A stretch of 50,306 nt of DNA from Paractinoplanes polyasparticus (GCF_019710575.1 NZ_JAHWFK010000068.1:1-50306); one strand, 5' to 3'. Numbered from the stretch's first letter, positions 14,701 through 22,346 are shown. Translations and numbers: made by a program. The notes: a model not told the origin generated them from the letters alone.

Positions 14701-17700
14701 GCGACGTCGAAGGCGTAGCGCGAGGCCCGCTCGACCGCGCCGGTGAGCTCACCATCGGGCACCCACACCTCGTGCAGCTGCCAGTCGAGCTCGTCCAGGC
14801 CAAGGATCCGCTGGTAGGGCTCGCCGTCGACCGACGGGAAGACGGTGCGCAACGACTCGTGCCGCTCCACCACGTCGCGCAGCGCCGCGCCCAGCGCGCC
14901 GGCGTCGAGCCCGTCGGAGAGACTCACCACCACCGGCGCGTTGTACGTCGCGCTCGGCCCCTCCAGCTGACCCAGGAACCACAGGCGGCGCTGCCCGAAC
15001 GACAGCGGCACCCGCTCCGGTCGCGGGCCGGCGACCGGGACCGGACGGGTGACGTCCCCACCGGTGATGCTCCCGGCGAGGTTGGCGACGGTCGGCGCGT
15101 CGAAGACGGCACGCATCGGCAGGTCGACGCCGAAGATCGCGCGGACCCGCCCGATCAGCTTCGTGGCCAGCAGCGAGTGGCCGCCCAGGTCGAAGAAGTC
15201 GTCGTCCACGCCGACCGAGTCCAGCCCCAGCACGTCGGCGAACGCGTCGCACAGCAGCAGCTCCTGCGCGGTGGCCGGGGCGCGGCCGGACCCGGCGCCC
15301 GAGACGAGATCCGGCGCGGGCAGCGCCCGGCGGTCCAGCTTTCCGTTGGCGTTCAACGGAAGGGCGTCCAGCACCACCACCGCGGCCGGCACCATGTGGC
15401 TCGGCAGCCGTTCGGCGACGTGGTCGCGGATCCGGTCCACCGGCGCACCGTCGCCGGCCGGCACGACGTACGCGATCAGTCGCTCGTCCAGCGCGATCAC
15501 CGCCGCGCGGGCCACCGCCGGGTGGGTGGTCAGCACCGCCTCGACCTCGCCCGGCTCGACCCGGAAACCGCGCACCTTCAGTTGGTCGTCGGCGCGACCG
15601 GCGAACATCAGCCGGCCGTCGGCGGTCCAGCGGGCCAGGTCGCCGGTGCGGTACATGCGCTCGCCCGTGCCGTACGGGCAGGCCACGAAGCGCTGACCGG
15701 TGAGGCCCGGGCGGCCCACGTAGCCCCGGGCCACCTGGGCGCCGGACACGTAGAGCTCTCCGACCGCCCCGGCCGGGACCGGGGACAGCACGTCGTCCAG
15801 GACGAAGGCGCGGGTGTTCACGACCGGCCCGCCGATCACCGGCTCGTCGTCCACGGTCAGCGGCGGCGACATGGTCGCACACACGGTCGTCTCGGTCGGC
15901 CCGTACGCGTTGATCAGCCGCCGGCCGGGCGACCAGCGGGCCACCAGCCCGCGGTCCATCGCCTCGCCCGCGGACACGAGCGTGCGTACCGGCGCCAGCG
16001 TGGCCGGGTCGGACGCGGCGAGCACCGCCGGGGGCAGCGTCGCGTGCGACACCTCGAACCGGCGCACCACGCCGGCCAGGCCCTCGCCGTCCTGCAGACC
16101 GCCGGGACCGGTCACCACCAGCGCGGCACCCGAGCACCAGGCCATCACCAGTTCCCACACGGCCGCGTCGAAGCCGGCCGACGCGAACTGCAGAACCCGG
16201 TCGCCCGGGCCCACACCGAGGCCCTTCGCCTGCGCGGCCACCAGGTTGACCGCGCCCTGGTGGGTGACGGCCACCCCCTTGGGCGTGCCGGTCGAACCCG
16301 ACGTATAGATCACGTACGCGAGTTGCCCCGGACGGATCGGCACTCCCGGCGCGTGCACCGGACCGTCCACATCGGCCACGTCGACGGTGAGGACGCCGGT
16401 CAGCGGCAGGTCGTCGAGAACCCCGCCGGAGCCGAGCACGACGATGGCCCGGCTGTCGGCAATCATGAAGGCGATCCGTTCGGCCGGCTGGGCCACGTCG
16501 ATCGGCAGGTAGGCGGCGCCCGACTTCAGCACCGCCAGCAGCGACACCACCGGGTCGACCCCGCGCGGCATCGCCACGGCCACCAGCGATTCGGCGCCCA
16601 CGCCGAGCCGGCGCAGGTGCCACGCCACCCGGTTCGCCCGCTCGTCGAGCTGGGCGTAGGTCATCGATACGCCGTCGGCCAGCAGCGCCACCGCCCCGGG
16701 GGCGGCCGCGACCTGCCGGTCGAACAGCTCCACCAGGTTGCTGCCGGCGGTCTCAGCCGGGTTGTCGTTCCAGGCGACGAGCATGCGGTGGCGTTCGCCG
16801 GGGCTCAGCAGGCTGATCCGCCCCACCGTGGAGCCGGGCGAGACGACGGCCTCCAGCACCCGCAGGAACCGCTCGGCGGTCTCCGCGGCCACCGCGCTGT
16901 CGTGGAGGCGCGGGTTCACGTCGACGTCCACCTCGAGCTCGCCGGTGCCGGCACGGTCGTAGACGTCGATCGCGATGTCGTCGACCGGCCCGCCGGTGAG
17001 GCTGTGGGCGGTGGAGACGCAGTCGCCGAACCGTATCGGGCGGGCGAACGTCATGACGTCGACCTTCACGGCGTACAGCGGCACCCCGCCCGGCAGATCC
17101 AGGTCCCGCAGCAGTTCCTCGTACCGGTAGCGCTGGTGGGGCAGGTCGGAGCGGACGGCCCGGGTGGTCTGCGCGACCAGGTCGGCGATCGAGGTGTGCG
17201 GCCGCACGTCGAGCCGCAGCGGCATCAGGTTGGTGGTCTCGCCGACGGCGCGCAGCTCCCGCATCCCGATGCGTCCCACTGTGGGAACGCCGAGGACGAC
17301 ATCGCGTACGCCGGTGAGGCGGTGTTGATGGATCGCCGCCGCAGCCAGGACGAGCCCGGCGAGATTGGTGCCGTAGCGGGCGGCGGCGTCCCGGAGGCCG
17401 GAGGCCACGGCCGGATCGACCGTGCGGGAGTGCCGTACGGGCCGGACGGGACTCCAGGCCGCGGGGCGCCCGGCGCCGGCCGCGTCCGGCCGGTCGGCCA
17501 GCCGGTCGATCCAGTACCGCCGGTCCCGGTCGCGGGCCTCCGACGTCCGGTACGCCCGGTCGGCCGCCAGCAGGACGGACAGGGGCTCCAGCGCCGGGCC
17601 GGCCGGGTCGTTCCCAGCGGCCAGCGCCGTGTAGTGCTCGGCGACCCGGGCGCTGAACAGCACGCCGCTGTAGCCGTCCACCGCGAGGTGGTGATAGCGC

Positions 17701-18104
17701 TGATACCAGAAGTGCCGCCGACGTCCCAGCACGAGGACGGCCTGTGCGGAGACCGGATCCCGGAGCAGGTCGACCGCATGGGCCGCGTCCTCGCGCATCC
17801 ACTGCCCGGCGGCCGCCGCCGGATCGGGCTCGCCGCTGACGTCGACGATCTCGACCTGGTCGAGGCCGTCGACGACGTACTGCTCCGGCTCACCGCCGGC
17901 CGACCGGAACCGCAGGCGGTACGCCGGAGCCTCGGCCAGCGCCCGCCGGATCGCCCGGACGAGCAGTTCCGGGTCGAGGTCGCCGCGGATGTCGTGGTAC
18001 TCGCTGATGGTGAACGCGACGCTCTCCGGTGCGAGCTGCTGCGCGTTCCAGACACCGAGCTGGCCGGCCATCAGCCCGTCGGATGCGGCTTCGATTGCGG
18101 CCAT
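8730..18104 (-). CDS. Nonribosomal peptide synthetase, three modules (C-A[Phe]-PCP-C-A[Asp]-PCP-C-A[aromatic]-PCP)
   Basis: A 3124-residue initiating NRPS. The open frame extends to 18206, but ATG 18104 has GGAAGGA upstream and begins the protein (MAAIEAASDG) at the condensation domain. Approximate order: C1 1-440, A1 450-950, PCP1 Ser near 980, C2 1050-1490, A2 1500-2000, PCP2 near 2028, C3 2090-2530, A3 2540-3030, PCP3 near 3068. C1 differs from the others. Its WYQRYHHLAVDG active-site region resembles the EntF-type domain that accepts an acyl group from a separate carrier, here presumably the FAAL-loaded ACP. Pocket residues read by alignment to GrsA are: A1 DAWTVAAVC(K), Phe-type; A2 DLTKVGHVG(K), Asp-type; A3 DASTVAAVC(K), Phe-like with Trp239 replaced by Ser, aromatic with a para substituent. 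There is no epimerase and no thioesterase, so the chain passes to the second NRPS. Confidence 0.97.
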   Translation of the reverse strand: MAAIEAASDGLMAGQLGVWNAQQLAPESVAFTISEYHDIRGDLDPELLVRAIRRALAEAPAYRLRFRSAGGEPEQYVVDGLDQVEIVDVSGEPDPAAAAGQWMREDAAHAVDLLRDPVSAQAVLVLGRRRHFWYQRYHHLAVDGYSGVLFSARVAEHYTALAAGNDPAGPALEPLSVLLAADRAYRTSEARDRDRRYWIDRLADRPDAAGAGRPAAWSPVRPVRHSRTVDPAVASGLRDAAARYGTNLAGLVLAAAAIHQHRLTGVRDVVLGVPTVGRIGMRELRAVGETTNLMPLRLDVRPHTSIADLVAQTTRAVRSDLPHQRYRYEELLRDLDLPGGVPLYAVKVDVMTFARPIRFGDCVSTAHSLTGGPVDDIAIDVYDRAGTGELEVDVDVNPRLHDSAVAAETAERFLRVLEAVVSPGSTVGRISLLSPGERHRMLVAWNDNPAETAGSNLVELFDRQVAAAPGAVALLADGVSMTYAQLDERANRVAWHLRRLGVGAESLVAVAMPRGVDPVVSLLAVLKSGAAYLPIDVAQPAERIAFMIADSRAIVVLGSGGVLDDLPLTGVLTVDVADVDGPVHAPGVPIRPGQLAYVIYTSGSTGTPKGVAVTHQGAVNLVAAQAKGLGVGPGDRVLQFASAGFDAAVWELVMAWCSGAALVVTGPGGLQDGEGLAGVVRRFEVSHATLPPAVLAASDPATLAPVRTLVSAGEAMDRGLVARWSPGRRLINAYGPTETTVCATMSPPLTVDDEPVIGGPVVNTRAFVLDDVLSPVPAGAVGELYVSGAQVARGYVGRPGLTGQRFVACPYGTGERMYRTGDLARWTADGRLMFAGRADDQLKVRGFRVEPGEVEAVLTTHPAVARAAVIALDERLIAYVVPAGDGAPVDRIRDHVAERLPSHMVPAAVVVLDALPLNANGKLDRRALPAPDLVSGAGSGRAPATAQELLLCDAFADVLGLDSVGVDDDFFDLGGHSLLATKLIGRVRAIFGVDLPMRAVFDAPTVANLAGSITGGDVTRPVPVAGPRPERVPLSFGQRRLWFLGQLEGPSATYNAPVVVSLSDGLDAGALGAALRDVVERHESLRTVFPSVDGEPYQRILGLDELDWQLHEVWVPDGELTGAVERASRYAFDVAVEAPARAWLFRTDAGECVLVLVLHHIAADGWSMGPLSHDLNRAYAARRRGEAPGWDPLPVQYADYAVWQRRLLGDGDDPGSLQSKQLGYWRSALAGAPEELRLPADRPRPATGSHRGHSVPLRVPSEVHRRLAELARAEGVTVFMALQAAVAVLLSRLGGGVDVPIGSAVAGRTDAALDELVGCFVNTLVIRTDLSGDPQFRTVLERVREAGLGALAHQDVPFERLVEELAPVRSLARHPLFQVVLTILNPVSANDTGEGIELPGVRVRSLYPGRPTAKFDLDVLVGEVFDDQGRPAGLRGVVTASADLFDAPTAERITGWLVRVLETVTATPDVRLHDVRVLEADERDLVLHAWNDTAAPVDEASVLELFERQADSDAVALVADGVELTYAQLDARANRVAHYLRGQGVGVESVVGLCLPRGADMITAILGVWKAGAAYLPIDAKLPVDRIAFVLNDSRATMLLGLSEVLDDLPMGRVPLVALDDPSVAVYPESAPEVRLDPRQVAYVIYTSGSTGTPKGVAVTHGSLTNYVASVTQRLGWNRPGMRYALLQPQVTDLANTVVYAALATGGQLHVLDPAAAVDAEAVASYLERERIDAVKVVPSHAMALSTAGVDRLRPAHSLVLGGEAADAGWVDELAAGRCRVFNHYGPTETTVGVATTELSPPTGGVVPIGRPLANTRLYVLDDALEPVPAGVVGELYVAGAQVARGYVNQPSLTARRFVACPYGAGERMYRTGDLARWTADGRLVFAGRADDQVKVRGFRVEPGEIEAVLLSHPLVDRAAVVVRDGRLIAYVVPGEGGTDLSAPLKGYAAERLPDYMVPAVVVTLPGLPLTANGKLDRRALPAPDLVAGAGTGRAAATAGEQLLCDAFADVLGLDSAGVDDDFFDLGGHSLLAVRLVSRIRATLGADLDIRLLFDNPTPAALAGRLGAEGTARPVLRAGVRPQRVPLSFGQRRLWFLGQVEGRSATYNGSIVVNLSGALNVDALGAALRDLVERHESLRTVFPTVDGEPYQRILDPGELDWRMRLTDVEAGDLAAAVAEASGHVFDLAGEPPIRASLFRTGPDECVLHLVLHHIASDGWSHAALGRDLSAAYAARLRGEAPSFAPLPVQYADYALWQRELLGAEDDPESRLSRQIGYWREVLAGVPEELSLPLDRPRPAVASHRGHSVPLDVPAELHQRLVRLARAEGVTVFMALQAAVAVLLSRLGAGTDIPIGSGNAGRTDEALNDVVGFFVNTLVIRTDLSGDPEFRRVLGQVRERALGALSNQDVPFERLVEELAPVRSLARHPLCQVVLTLHNVEQAALDLPGVRSGDGTVAGDGTAVVRTDVDLMVGEVFDGQGRPAGLRGFLTGSADLFDRSTVERFTRGLVRVLDIVTAEPQVRLRSIDLLDPAERTAILDTWNDTASPVPPSTILDRFAAAPPGAVAVRADGVELTYAQLDARANRLAWLLRGHGVGAESVVAVVMDRGPDFVAALLGVLKAGAAYLPIDPAYPVERIAFMLADSRAAVVLGGADVLDDLPVGRVPMVAVDDPAVAAQPETAPSTRLDPEGLAYVIYTSGSTGTPKGVALTHAGAVNLAAAQIERFGVRPESRVLQFASIGFDAATSEVLMTLLSGATLVTAGGSQLQPGGGLVELLDRHRVTHVTLPPAVLAVLDPAAVPVGTIVSAGEALDPALLDRWAAGRRLINAYGPTEVTVCASMSQPLSAGDVPVIGTPIANCRAYVLDDTLSPVPVGVPGELYVAGAGLARGYVGRAGLTGERFVACPFGDGERMYRTGDLARWTEDGRLVFAGRVDDQVKVRGFRVEPGEIEQVLLAHPGVRQAAVIVREDRLVAYVVGDDVTAEELRKPAAARLPDYMVPSAFVVLPELPLTPNGKLDRKALPAPEQTGGTGRAPATVPEELLCAAFAEVLGLETVGVEDSFFDLGGHSLLAARLVSRIRTVLGAEIEIRTLFEVPTPEGLAASLAERPRTEKPSRPALRPMPRS
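13117..13536. repeat. Near-identical A-domain segment, copy 2
   Basis: Partner of the segment at 2881-3300, in the second (Asp-type) adenylation domain of the three-module NRPS. Offset between copies is about 10,236 bp. The encoded proteins are almost identical from ANR-AHYLRGQGVG through the AYVIYTSGSTG core. Confidence 0.85.
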
Positions 18105-18255
18105 GCTGTCCTTCCCTCGGTACGGTCGTCGCCCGGGACGGCGTCGCAGGCACGTCAGTGCTGGATCGGTGGCGCCATTGCAGCGCATGGTCTGTTCGCT
18201 CGACAACGTGCCGCTCGAACACGTCCAACCGGTGCGGGTACGGCAGTTGAACGCC

Positions 18256-19146
18256 CTACCCGGCCGGCGGCAGGCCGGCCAGCAGCGTGGAGCAGAGGGC
18301 GGCGTACCCGGTCAGGTCGTCGCCGAGTGCGGCGCCGGCCCGCCGCATGAAGGCGTCGAAGGCGGCCGGGTCGCCGACGGCGCCGACCGCGTCCAACTCG
18401 CCGACGGCGGCGGCCAGCGCCGCCCGGGCCTCGGCCGCGTACGGGTTGGCGTGCTGGATGTCCCGGTAGACCGCCGGGGTGCCGCCGGCGATCCGCGCGA
18501 GCAGGGCCAGCAGCATCCGGTGGGGCGGCGGGGCCAGCGCGGCCAGCGCCGCCGGATCGACGCCGAGGCGGCCCAGCGCGGCGCCGAACGACAGCACCGC
18601 GGCGTGGGTCAGCACCTGCGTGGCGGCGGCGATCCGGTCGTGCTGCTCGGCGTCCAGGGCGGTGACCACGCCACCGGCCGCCTCGATCATTCCCAGGACC
18701 GACGCTGCGGCGGCGGACGGCGGTGTGCCGTGCCGCACCGCGGCCACCGGCCGGCCCGGCAGGCCCAGCGCGGGCGCGAACATCGGGTTGAGACCCAGCG
18801 CCGAGCCGCCCGCGCCGGCGATGGCCCGCCCGATGGGCACCTTCACCGACATCGTCTCGACCAGCAGGGCGTCGTCCCGGGCGAGCCGGCCGACGACCGG
18901 CACGGCGGCGGTGGCAGTGTTCTCGTCGACGGCCAGCACCACCACGTCGGCCGCGGCCAGCAGCCCGGCCATCGCCGCCGACGGACACGTGACGTCCCCG
19001 TCGAGGTGCCGGTGACGAACCGGCCCGTCGGGCGGCCGCAGGTCGACGACGACCACCTCCGCACCGGCGCCGGCGAACACGTCGGCCAGCATGGTCCCGA
19101 CCGCGCCGCCGCCGGCGATCACGGTGTTCGGCGAGGGCCGGGTCAT
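18256..19146 (-). CDS. papC: 4-amino-4-deoxyprephenate dehydrogenase-like protein (PapC-type)
   Basis: A 296-residue TyrA-family protein. It has an N-terminal NAD-binding fold (GGGAVGTMLADVFAGAG) and a helical C-terminal half. In a p-aminophenylalanine pathway this enzyme would oxidise and decarboxylate 4-amino-4-deoxyprephenate to 4-aminophenylpyruvate; an aminotransferase completes the amino acid. At the position where prephenate dehydrogenases carry the catalytic His of the HPM/HPI block, this protein reads LNPMFAP, that is Asn. Start ATG 19146 overlaps the stop of the PabA-PabB gene as ATGA, so translation is coupled. The NRPS start lies 151 bp further on. The family is clear; the amino-substrate specificity is inferred from the operon. 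Confidence 0.88.
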   Translation of the reverse strand: MTRPSPNTVIAGGGAVGTMLADVFAGAGAEVVVVDLRPPDGPVRHRHLDGDVTCPSAAMAGLLAAADVVVLAVDENTATAAVPVVGRLARDDALLVETMSVKVPIGRAIAGAGGSALGLNPMFAPALGLPGRPVAAVRHGTPPSAAAASVLGMIEAAGGVVTALDAEQHDRIAAATQVLTHAAVLSFGAALGRLGVDPAALAALAPPPHRMLLALLARIAGGTPAVYRDIQHANPYAAEARAALAAAVGELDAVGAVGDPAAFDAFMRRAGAALGDDLTGYAALCSTLLAGLPPAG

Positions 19147-21170
19147 CGGTCGGCGGCGGTGAGCGCGCCGATCATCGCCCGCGACTTGACCAGTGTCTCG
19201 CCGTACTCGTCGGCCGGGTCCGACTGGGCCACGATGGCCCCGCCGACCCCGAACGTGGTGGTGTGCGCGTCGGCCACGATCGTCCGGATGACGATGCTCA
19301 GATCGGCCGCGCCGCTGAGCCCGAACCAGCCCAGCGCCCCCGAGTACGGGCCGCGTGGGCCCTCCTCGAGCCGGTCGATGATCTGCATCGTGCGGATCTT
19401 CGGTGCGCCGGTCATCGAACCGCCCGGGAACGCCGCGCGGACGCACTGCACGGCCGAGGTGTCCGGCCGCAGTGTCCCGCGCACGGTCGACACGAGCTGA
19501 TGGACCTGGGCGTACGTCTCGACGGCGAACGACGTCGGCACGTGCACCGAGCCGATCGCGCAGACCATGTTGAGGTCGTTGCGGACCAGGTCGACGATCA
19601 TCAAGTTTTCGGCGCGGTCCTTCTCCGCCGTGGCCAGCGCGGCGCGCAGCTGCTCGTCGTCCTCGGGGGTGGCGCCGCGCGGCCGGGTGCCCTTGATCGG
19701 CTTCGATTCCACCCCGCCGTCGGCGCCGATGGTCAGGAAACGCTCCGGTGAGGCGCTCAGCACCGCGACGTCGCCGAAGGCCAGCAGCGCCGCGTACGGG
19801 ACCGGACTGATCCGCCGCAGCGCGCGGTAGGTCGCCAGATGGTCGACGGGAACGTCGCTCGTGGCGGTGTTGGTCAGGCAGACCTCGTAGGACTCGCCCT
19901 CGGCGATCTCGTCGAGGCAGTGGGCGATCCGCTTGAGATAGCCCTCCTCGTCGTGGCGGAACTGAACGGACGACGGGGGCGCCACCGCGTCGGCCACGAC
20001 CGGGGCGTCCCGCTCGCCGTGCGCGGGCGGGATGCCGGCCAGGACCGCGGTCACCTCGTCGAACCACCCTGTCACCTGGGGGGTCTCGTCGTCCGGTCCG
20101 AGACAGAGAAGGTGGCTCTCGCCGGTCTCGTGGTCGATGACCAGCGCCCGGTCGGCGAAGATCAGCGCGGCGTCGTTCCACGGTGACCGGTGCTCGGCGG
20201 CGCCGCCCGTCTCCGCCTTCAGCTCGTAGCCGAGATAGCCGACGTAGCCGAGGTTGAACTCGGTGGGCAGGCCGGGAACGACGGGCAGCGCGCGCCGGCG
20301 CAGCTGGGCGTCCAGGTAGTCGAAGAAGGTGCCGCGGACGGCGCCCACGGCCCGTCCCTGCCGGTGGACGCACACGCTCTGCTCGTCGACGCGGTAGGTG
20401 AGGTATTCGGCGAGCGGGCCGCGGTCGTCGCCCATCATCGAGAAGCGGGCCTTGGCCGGCCCGCCGGTGGCGCTGCTGTCGAGCCAAAAGCTGTGCGGCG
20501 CATCGGCGAACAGCTCGACATAGGCGCGTTCCGGGTCGACCGGAGCCGTGAGCGTCCGCCGGTGCACCCGGGTGGCCGGCCAGGCGGAGGCCCGTTCCCG
20601 CTCGAGCGACAGCCGGCGGAAGTTGGCCATCAGCTCCCGGCCGTACCGGGTGGAGATCGATTCCGGGTGGAACTGGACGCCCCAGATCGGCCGGGTGCGG
20701 TGCCGCAGCCCCATCACCACGCGGTCGTCCGTCCAGGCGATGGCCTCGAGCTCGTCCGGAAGCTGGGTGACCGCGAGCGAGTGGTAACGGACCGCGTCGA
20801 ACGGCGACGGCAGACCCTCGAAGACGTCCCGGCCGTCGTGCCGCACAGCTGACAGCCGGCCGTGCATCGGCTCCGGCGCATGCGACACCAGCCCTCCGAA
20901 GAGGTGGGCGATGCCCTGATGCCCGAGGCACACGCCCAGTACCGGCAGCCCGCCGTCGGTGATGGCCCGGGCGCTGAGGCCGAAGTCGCCGGGACGCTCG
21001 GGGCGGCCCGGGCCCGGCGAGATCACGATGTTGTCGAACTGCCGGAAGTCCACCTCTTCGAAGGCCACGTCGTTGCGCACCACCGTCGGCGCCGCACCGT
21101 TCACCTCACCGATGAGCTGATGGAGGTTGTAGGTGAACGAGTCATAGTTGTCGATCAGCAAGGTCCGCAT
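19143..21170 (-). CDS. papA: Fused aminodeoxychorismate synthase (PapA-type, PabA-PabB)
   Basis: A 675-residue two-domain enzyme. The N-terminal glutamine amidotransferase (about 1-190) has LGVCLGHQGI with the nucleophilic Cys and GVQFHPES with the His-Glu pair. The C-terminal chorismate-binding domain carries SKPIKGTRPRG, the Lys-containing signature of 4-amino-4-deoxychorismate synthases, whereas anthranilate synthases have PIAGT. GSMTGAPKIRTM follows. It converts chorismate and glutamine to 4-amino-4-deoxychorismate. No PabC-type lyase gene is nearby, but a mutase and a dehydrogenase flank it. The product is therefore probably channelled to p-aminophenylalanine rather than to folate. An upstream in-frame ATG exists at 21188; ATG 21170 gives the standard MRTLLIDNYDSF start and has GGAG upstream. 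Confidence 0.93.
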   Translation of the reverse strand: MRTLLIDNYDSFTYNLHQLIGEVNGAAPTVVRNDVAFEEVDFRQFDNIVISPGPGRPERPGDFGLSARAITDGGLPVLGVCLGHQGIAHLFGGLVSHAPEPMHGRLSAVRHDGRDVFEGLPSPFDAVRYHSLAVTQLPDELEAIAWTDDRVVMGLRHRTRPIWGVQFHPESISTRYGRELMANFRRLSLERERASAWPATRVHRRTLTAPVDPERAYVELFADAPHSFWLDSSATGGPAKARFSMMGDDRGPLAEYLTYRVDEQSVCVHRQGRAVGAVRGTFFDYLDAQLRRRALPVVPGLPTEFNLGYVGYLGYELKAETGGAAEHRSPWNDAALIFADRALVIDHETGESHLLCLGPDDETPQVTGWFDEVTAVLAGIPPAHGERDAPVVADAVAPPSSVQFRHDEEGYLKRIAHCLDEIAEGESYEVCLTNTATSDVPVDHLATYRALRRISPVPYAALLAFGDVAVLSASPERFLTIGADGGVESKPIKGTRPRGATPEDDEQLRAALATAEKDRAENLMIVDLVRNDLNMVCAIGSVHVPTSFAVETYAQVHQLVSTVRGTLRPDTSAVQCVRAAFPGGSMTGAPKIRTMQIIDRLEEGPRGPYSGALGWFGLSGAADLSIVIRTIVADAHTTTFGVGGAIVAQSDPADEYGETLVKSRAMIGALTAADR

Positions 21171-21198
21171 GGCTCTCCGCGGGATCATCCTGGCGTCC

Positions 21199-21495
21199 TC
21201 AGTCCACCCGTGCGGCCTGGATGACCAGGTCCTCGACCCGGCAGGTCTCGCCGATGACGAGCTCGTAGAGCCGGCGGATGAAGTCGGTGTCGATGTCGTT
21301 GGCCGCGGCGAAGACGGCGGCCCGCTCCTGGACCACGCCGATGCGGTGCGGCTGCATCATCGGGACGCCGCTCCTGCTCTTGAAGTCGGCGATCCGCACA
21401 CAGCAGCGGAAACGGTCGGCCAGCGCCGCCTGCAGCCGGTCGTCGATCAGGTCCAGTTCGGCGCGGAGCGCGGTCAGTTCGTCGTCGTCCTTCAT
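21199..21495 (-). CDS. papB: AroQ-type 4-amino-4-deoxychorismate mutase (PapB-type)
   Basis: A 98-residue all-helical AroQ-fold protein: ELDLIDDRLQAALADRF, then an FK motif in the first long helix region, VPMMQPHRIG, and a C-terminal helix. Its size matches the monofunctional mutases of p-aminophenylalanine pathways. At the positions that are Asp48 and Glu52 in the E. coli chorismate mutase it appears to have Gln and Ile, consistent with a non-standard substrate. It should rearrange 4-amino-4-deoxychorismate to 4-amino-4-deoxyprephenate. Start ATG 21495 overlaps the methyltransferase stop (ATGA); the longer upstream open frame lacks coding character. The gap to the PabA-PabB start is 28 bp. 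Confidence 0.88.
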   Translation of the reverse strand: MKDDDELTALRAELDLIDDRLQAALADRFRCCVRIADFKSRSGVPMMQPHRIGVVQERAAVFAAANDIDTDFIRRLYELVIGETCRVEDLVIQAARVD

Positions 21496-22346
21496 CGGGT
21501 GACCCCCTCGTCCGTTCGGTCGGCACGTCGAGCTGTCGTCAACAGCGGCAGGCCCCGGTGATCCGCACCGCTGCCCACCTCGGTCCATCGCGGGTCGGCG
21601 CGGAGCATGGAAGGCACGGCGGCCTCGTGGTAGGGCCCGTGCTCGACGACGAACCCGCCACCCGGCCGCAGCAGCGCGGTGGCGGCCTCCGCGACCGGCC
21701 GGATCACGCCGAGCCCGTCCGGTCCGCTGAAGATGGCCGCGGCCGGATGGTGCACGCCGTACTCCGGCAGCAGCTGGACGCCCTCCGGCACGAACGGCGG
21801 ATTGATCAGCAGCAGGTCCACCGCGCCGAGCAGCCCGGAAAGCAGACCCGGCGCGGCCACGTCGGCCCGGTGCAGGACGATCGGCGTGTCACCGGCCGCG
21901 GCCCGACGGTCACGGTTCCGCGCGGCGAACTCCAGGGCCAGGTCGTCCATCTCGACCGCGTGGACCGTGGCGTCCGGGCGGGCGTGCGCGATCGCCAGGG
22001 CCAGCGCGCCCGAGCCGGTGCAGAGATCGGCCACCACGGGTCGGCGTACGGCTTCGATGAGCCGCAGTCCGGCCGCGAGCACCCGCTCGCTGTGCACGCG
22101 GGGGACGAAGACTCCGGGACCGACCTCGACCTCGATACCGCCGAGCACCGCCCGGCCCACCAGATGCCCGAGCGGGATCCGCTCGGCCCGCCGGCGCACC
22201 AGGTCGCCGAACAGCTGCGTGGCCGGCTCACCGGCGGCGTGACTGGCGTAGGCCGCCAGCTCCTCGGCGTCCTCGCGCGCGGTCTCGATGCCGGCCACGG
22301 TCAGCAGCCGCACCGCCTCGTCGATCGCCCCGGTCACGACGGCCAT
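21492..22346 (-). CDS. papM: HemK/PrmC-like SAM methyltransferase, probable arylamine N-methyltransferase (PapM-type)
   Basis: A 284-residue class I methyltransferase. The SAM-binding loop VADLCTGSGALALAIA is near residue 105, an acidic VEMDD follows, and NPPF is near residue 182. The NPP(F/Y/W) motif is typical of enzymes that methylate planar nitrogen, such as PrmC (glutamine N5) and N6-adenine methyltransferases. A housekeeping PrmC normally sits next to prfA; this gene instead opens the p-aminophenylalanine operon and overlaps papB by ATGA. The best reading is a PapM-type enzyme that methylates the 4-amino group of 4-aminophenylalanine, as in pristinamycin biosynthesis. That reading is inference from context. 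A true release-factor methyltransferase is the alternative. Confidence 0.8.
   Translation of the reverse strand: MAVVTGAIDEAVRLLTVAGIETAREDAEELAAYASHAAGEPATQLFGDLVRRRAERIPLGHLVGRAVLGGIEVEVGPGVFVPRVHSERVLAAGLRLIEAVRRPVVADLCTGSGALALAIAHARPDATVHAVEMDDLALEFAARNRDRRAAAGDTPIVLHRADVAAPGLLSGLLGAVDLLLINPPFVPEGVQLLPEYGVHHPAAAIFSGPDGLGVIRPVAEAATALLRPGGGFVVEHGPYHEAAVPSMLRADPRWTEVGSGADHRGLPLLTTARRADRTDEGVTR

Noticed and set aside
8730..18104. Calcium-binding Asp-X-Asp-Gly motif in the predicted peptide
   Set aside because: Asp-X-Asp is predicted, but the module after the second Asp looks aromatic rather than Gly-type and is truncated, so a calcium-dependent antibiotic call is not supported.
10794..18350. 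A 2518-codon open frame on the plus strand opposite the three-module NRPS
   Set aside because: Same antisense effect. The composition is dominated by RHRQ-rich repeats without any recognisable domain, while the opposite strand holds nine complete NRPS domains.
19143..21170. Anthranilate synthase or salicylate-type synthase as the call for the PabA-PabB protein
   Set aside because: The PIKGT motif with Lys is the aminodeoxychorismate synthase signature, and the amidotransferase half is intact.
21492..22346. Housekeeping PrmC (release-factor methyltransferase) as the primary call
   Set aside because: The fold fits, but the gene is not beside prfA and is translationally coupled to the Pap-type mutase. 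It is kept only as an alternative.
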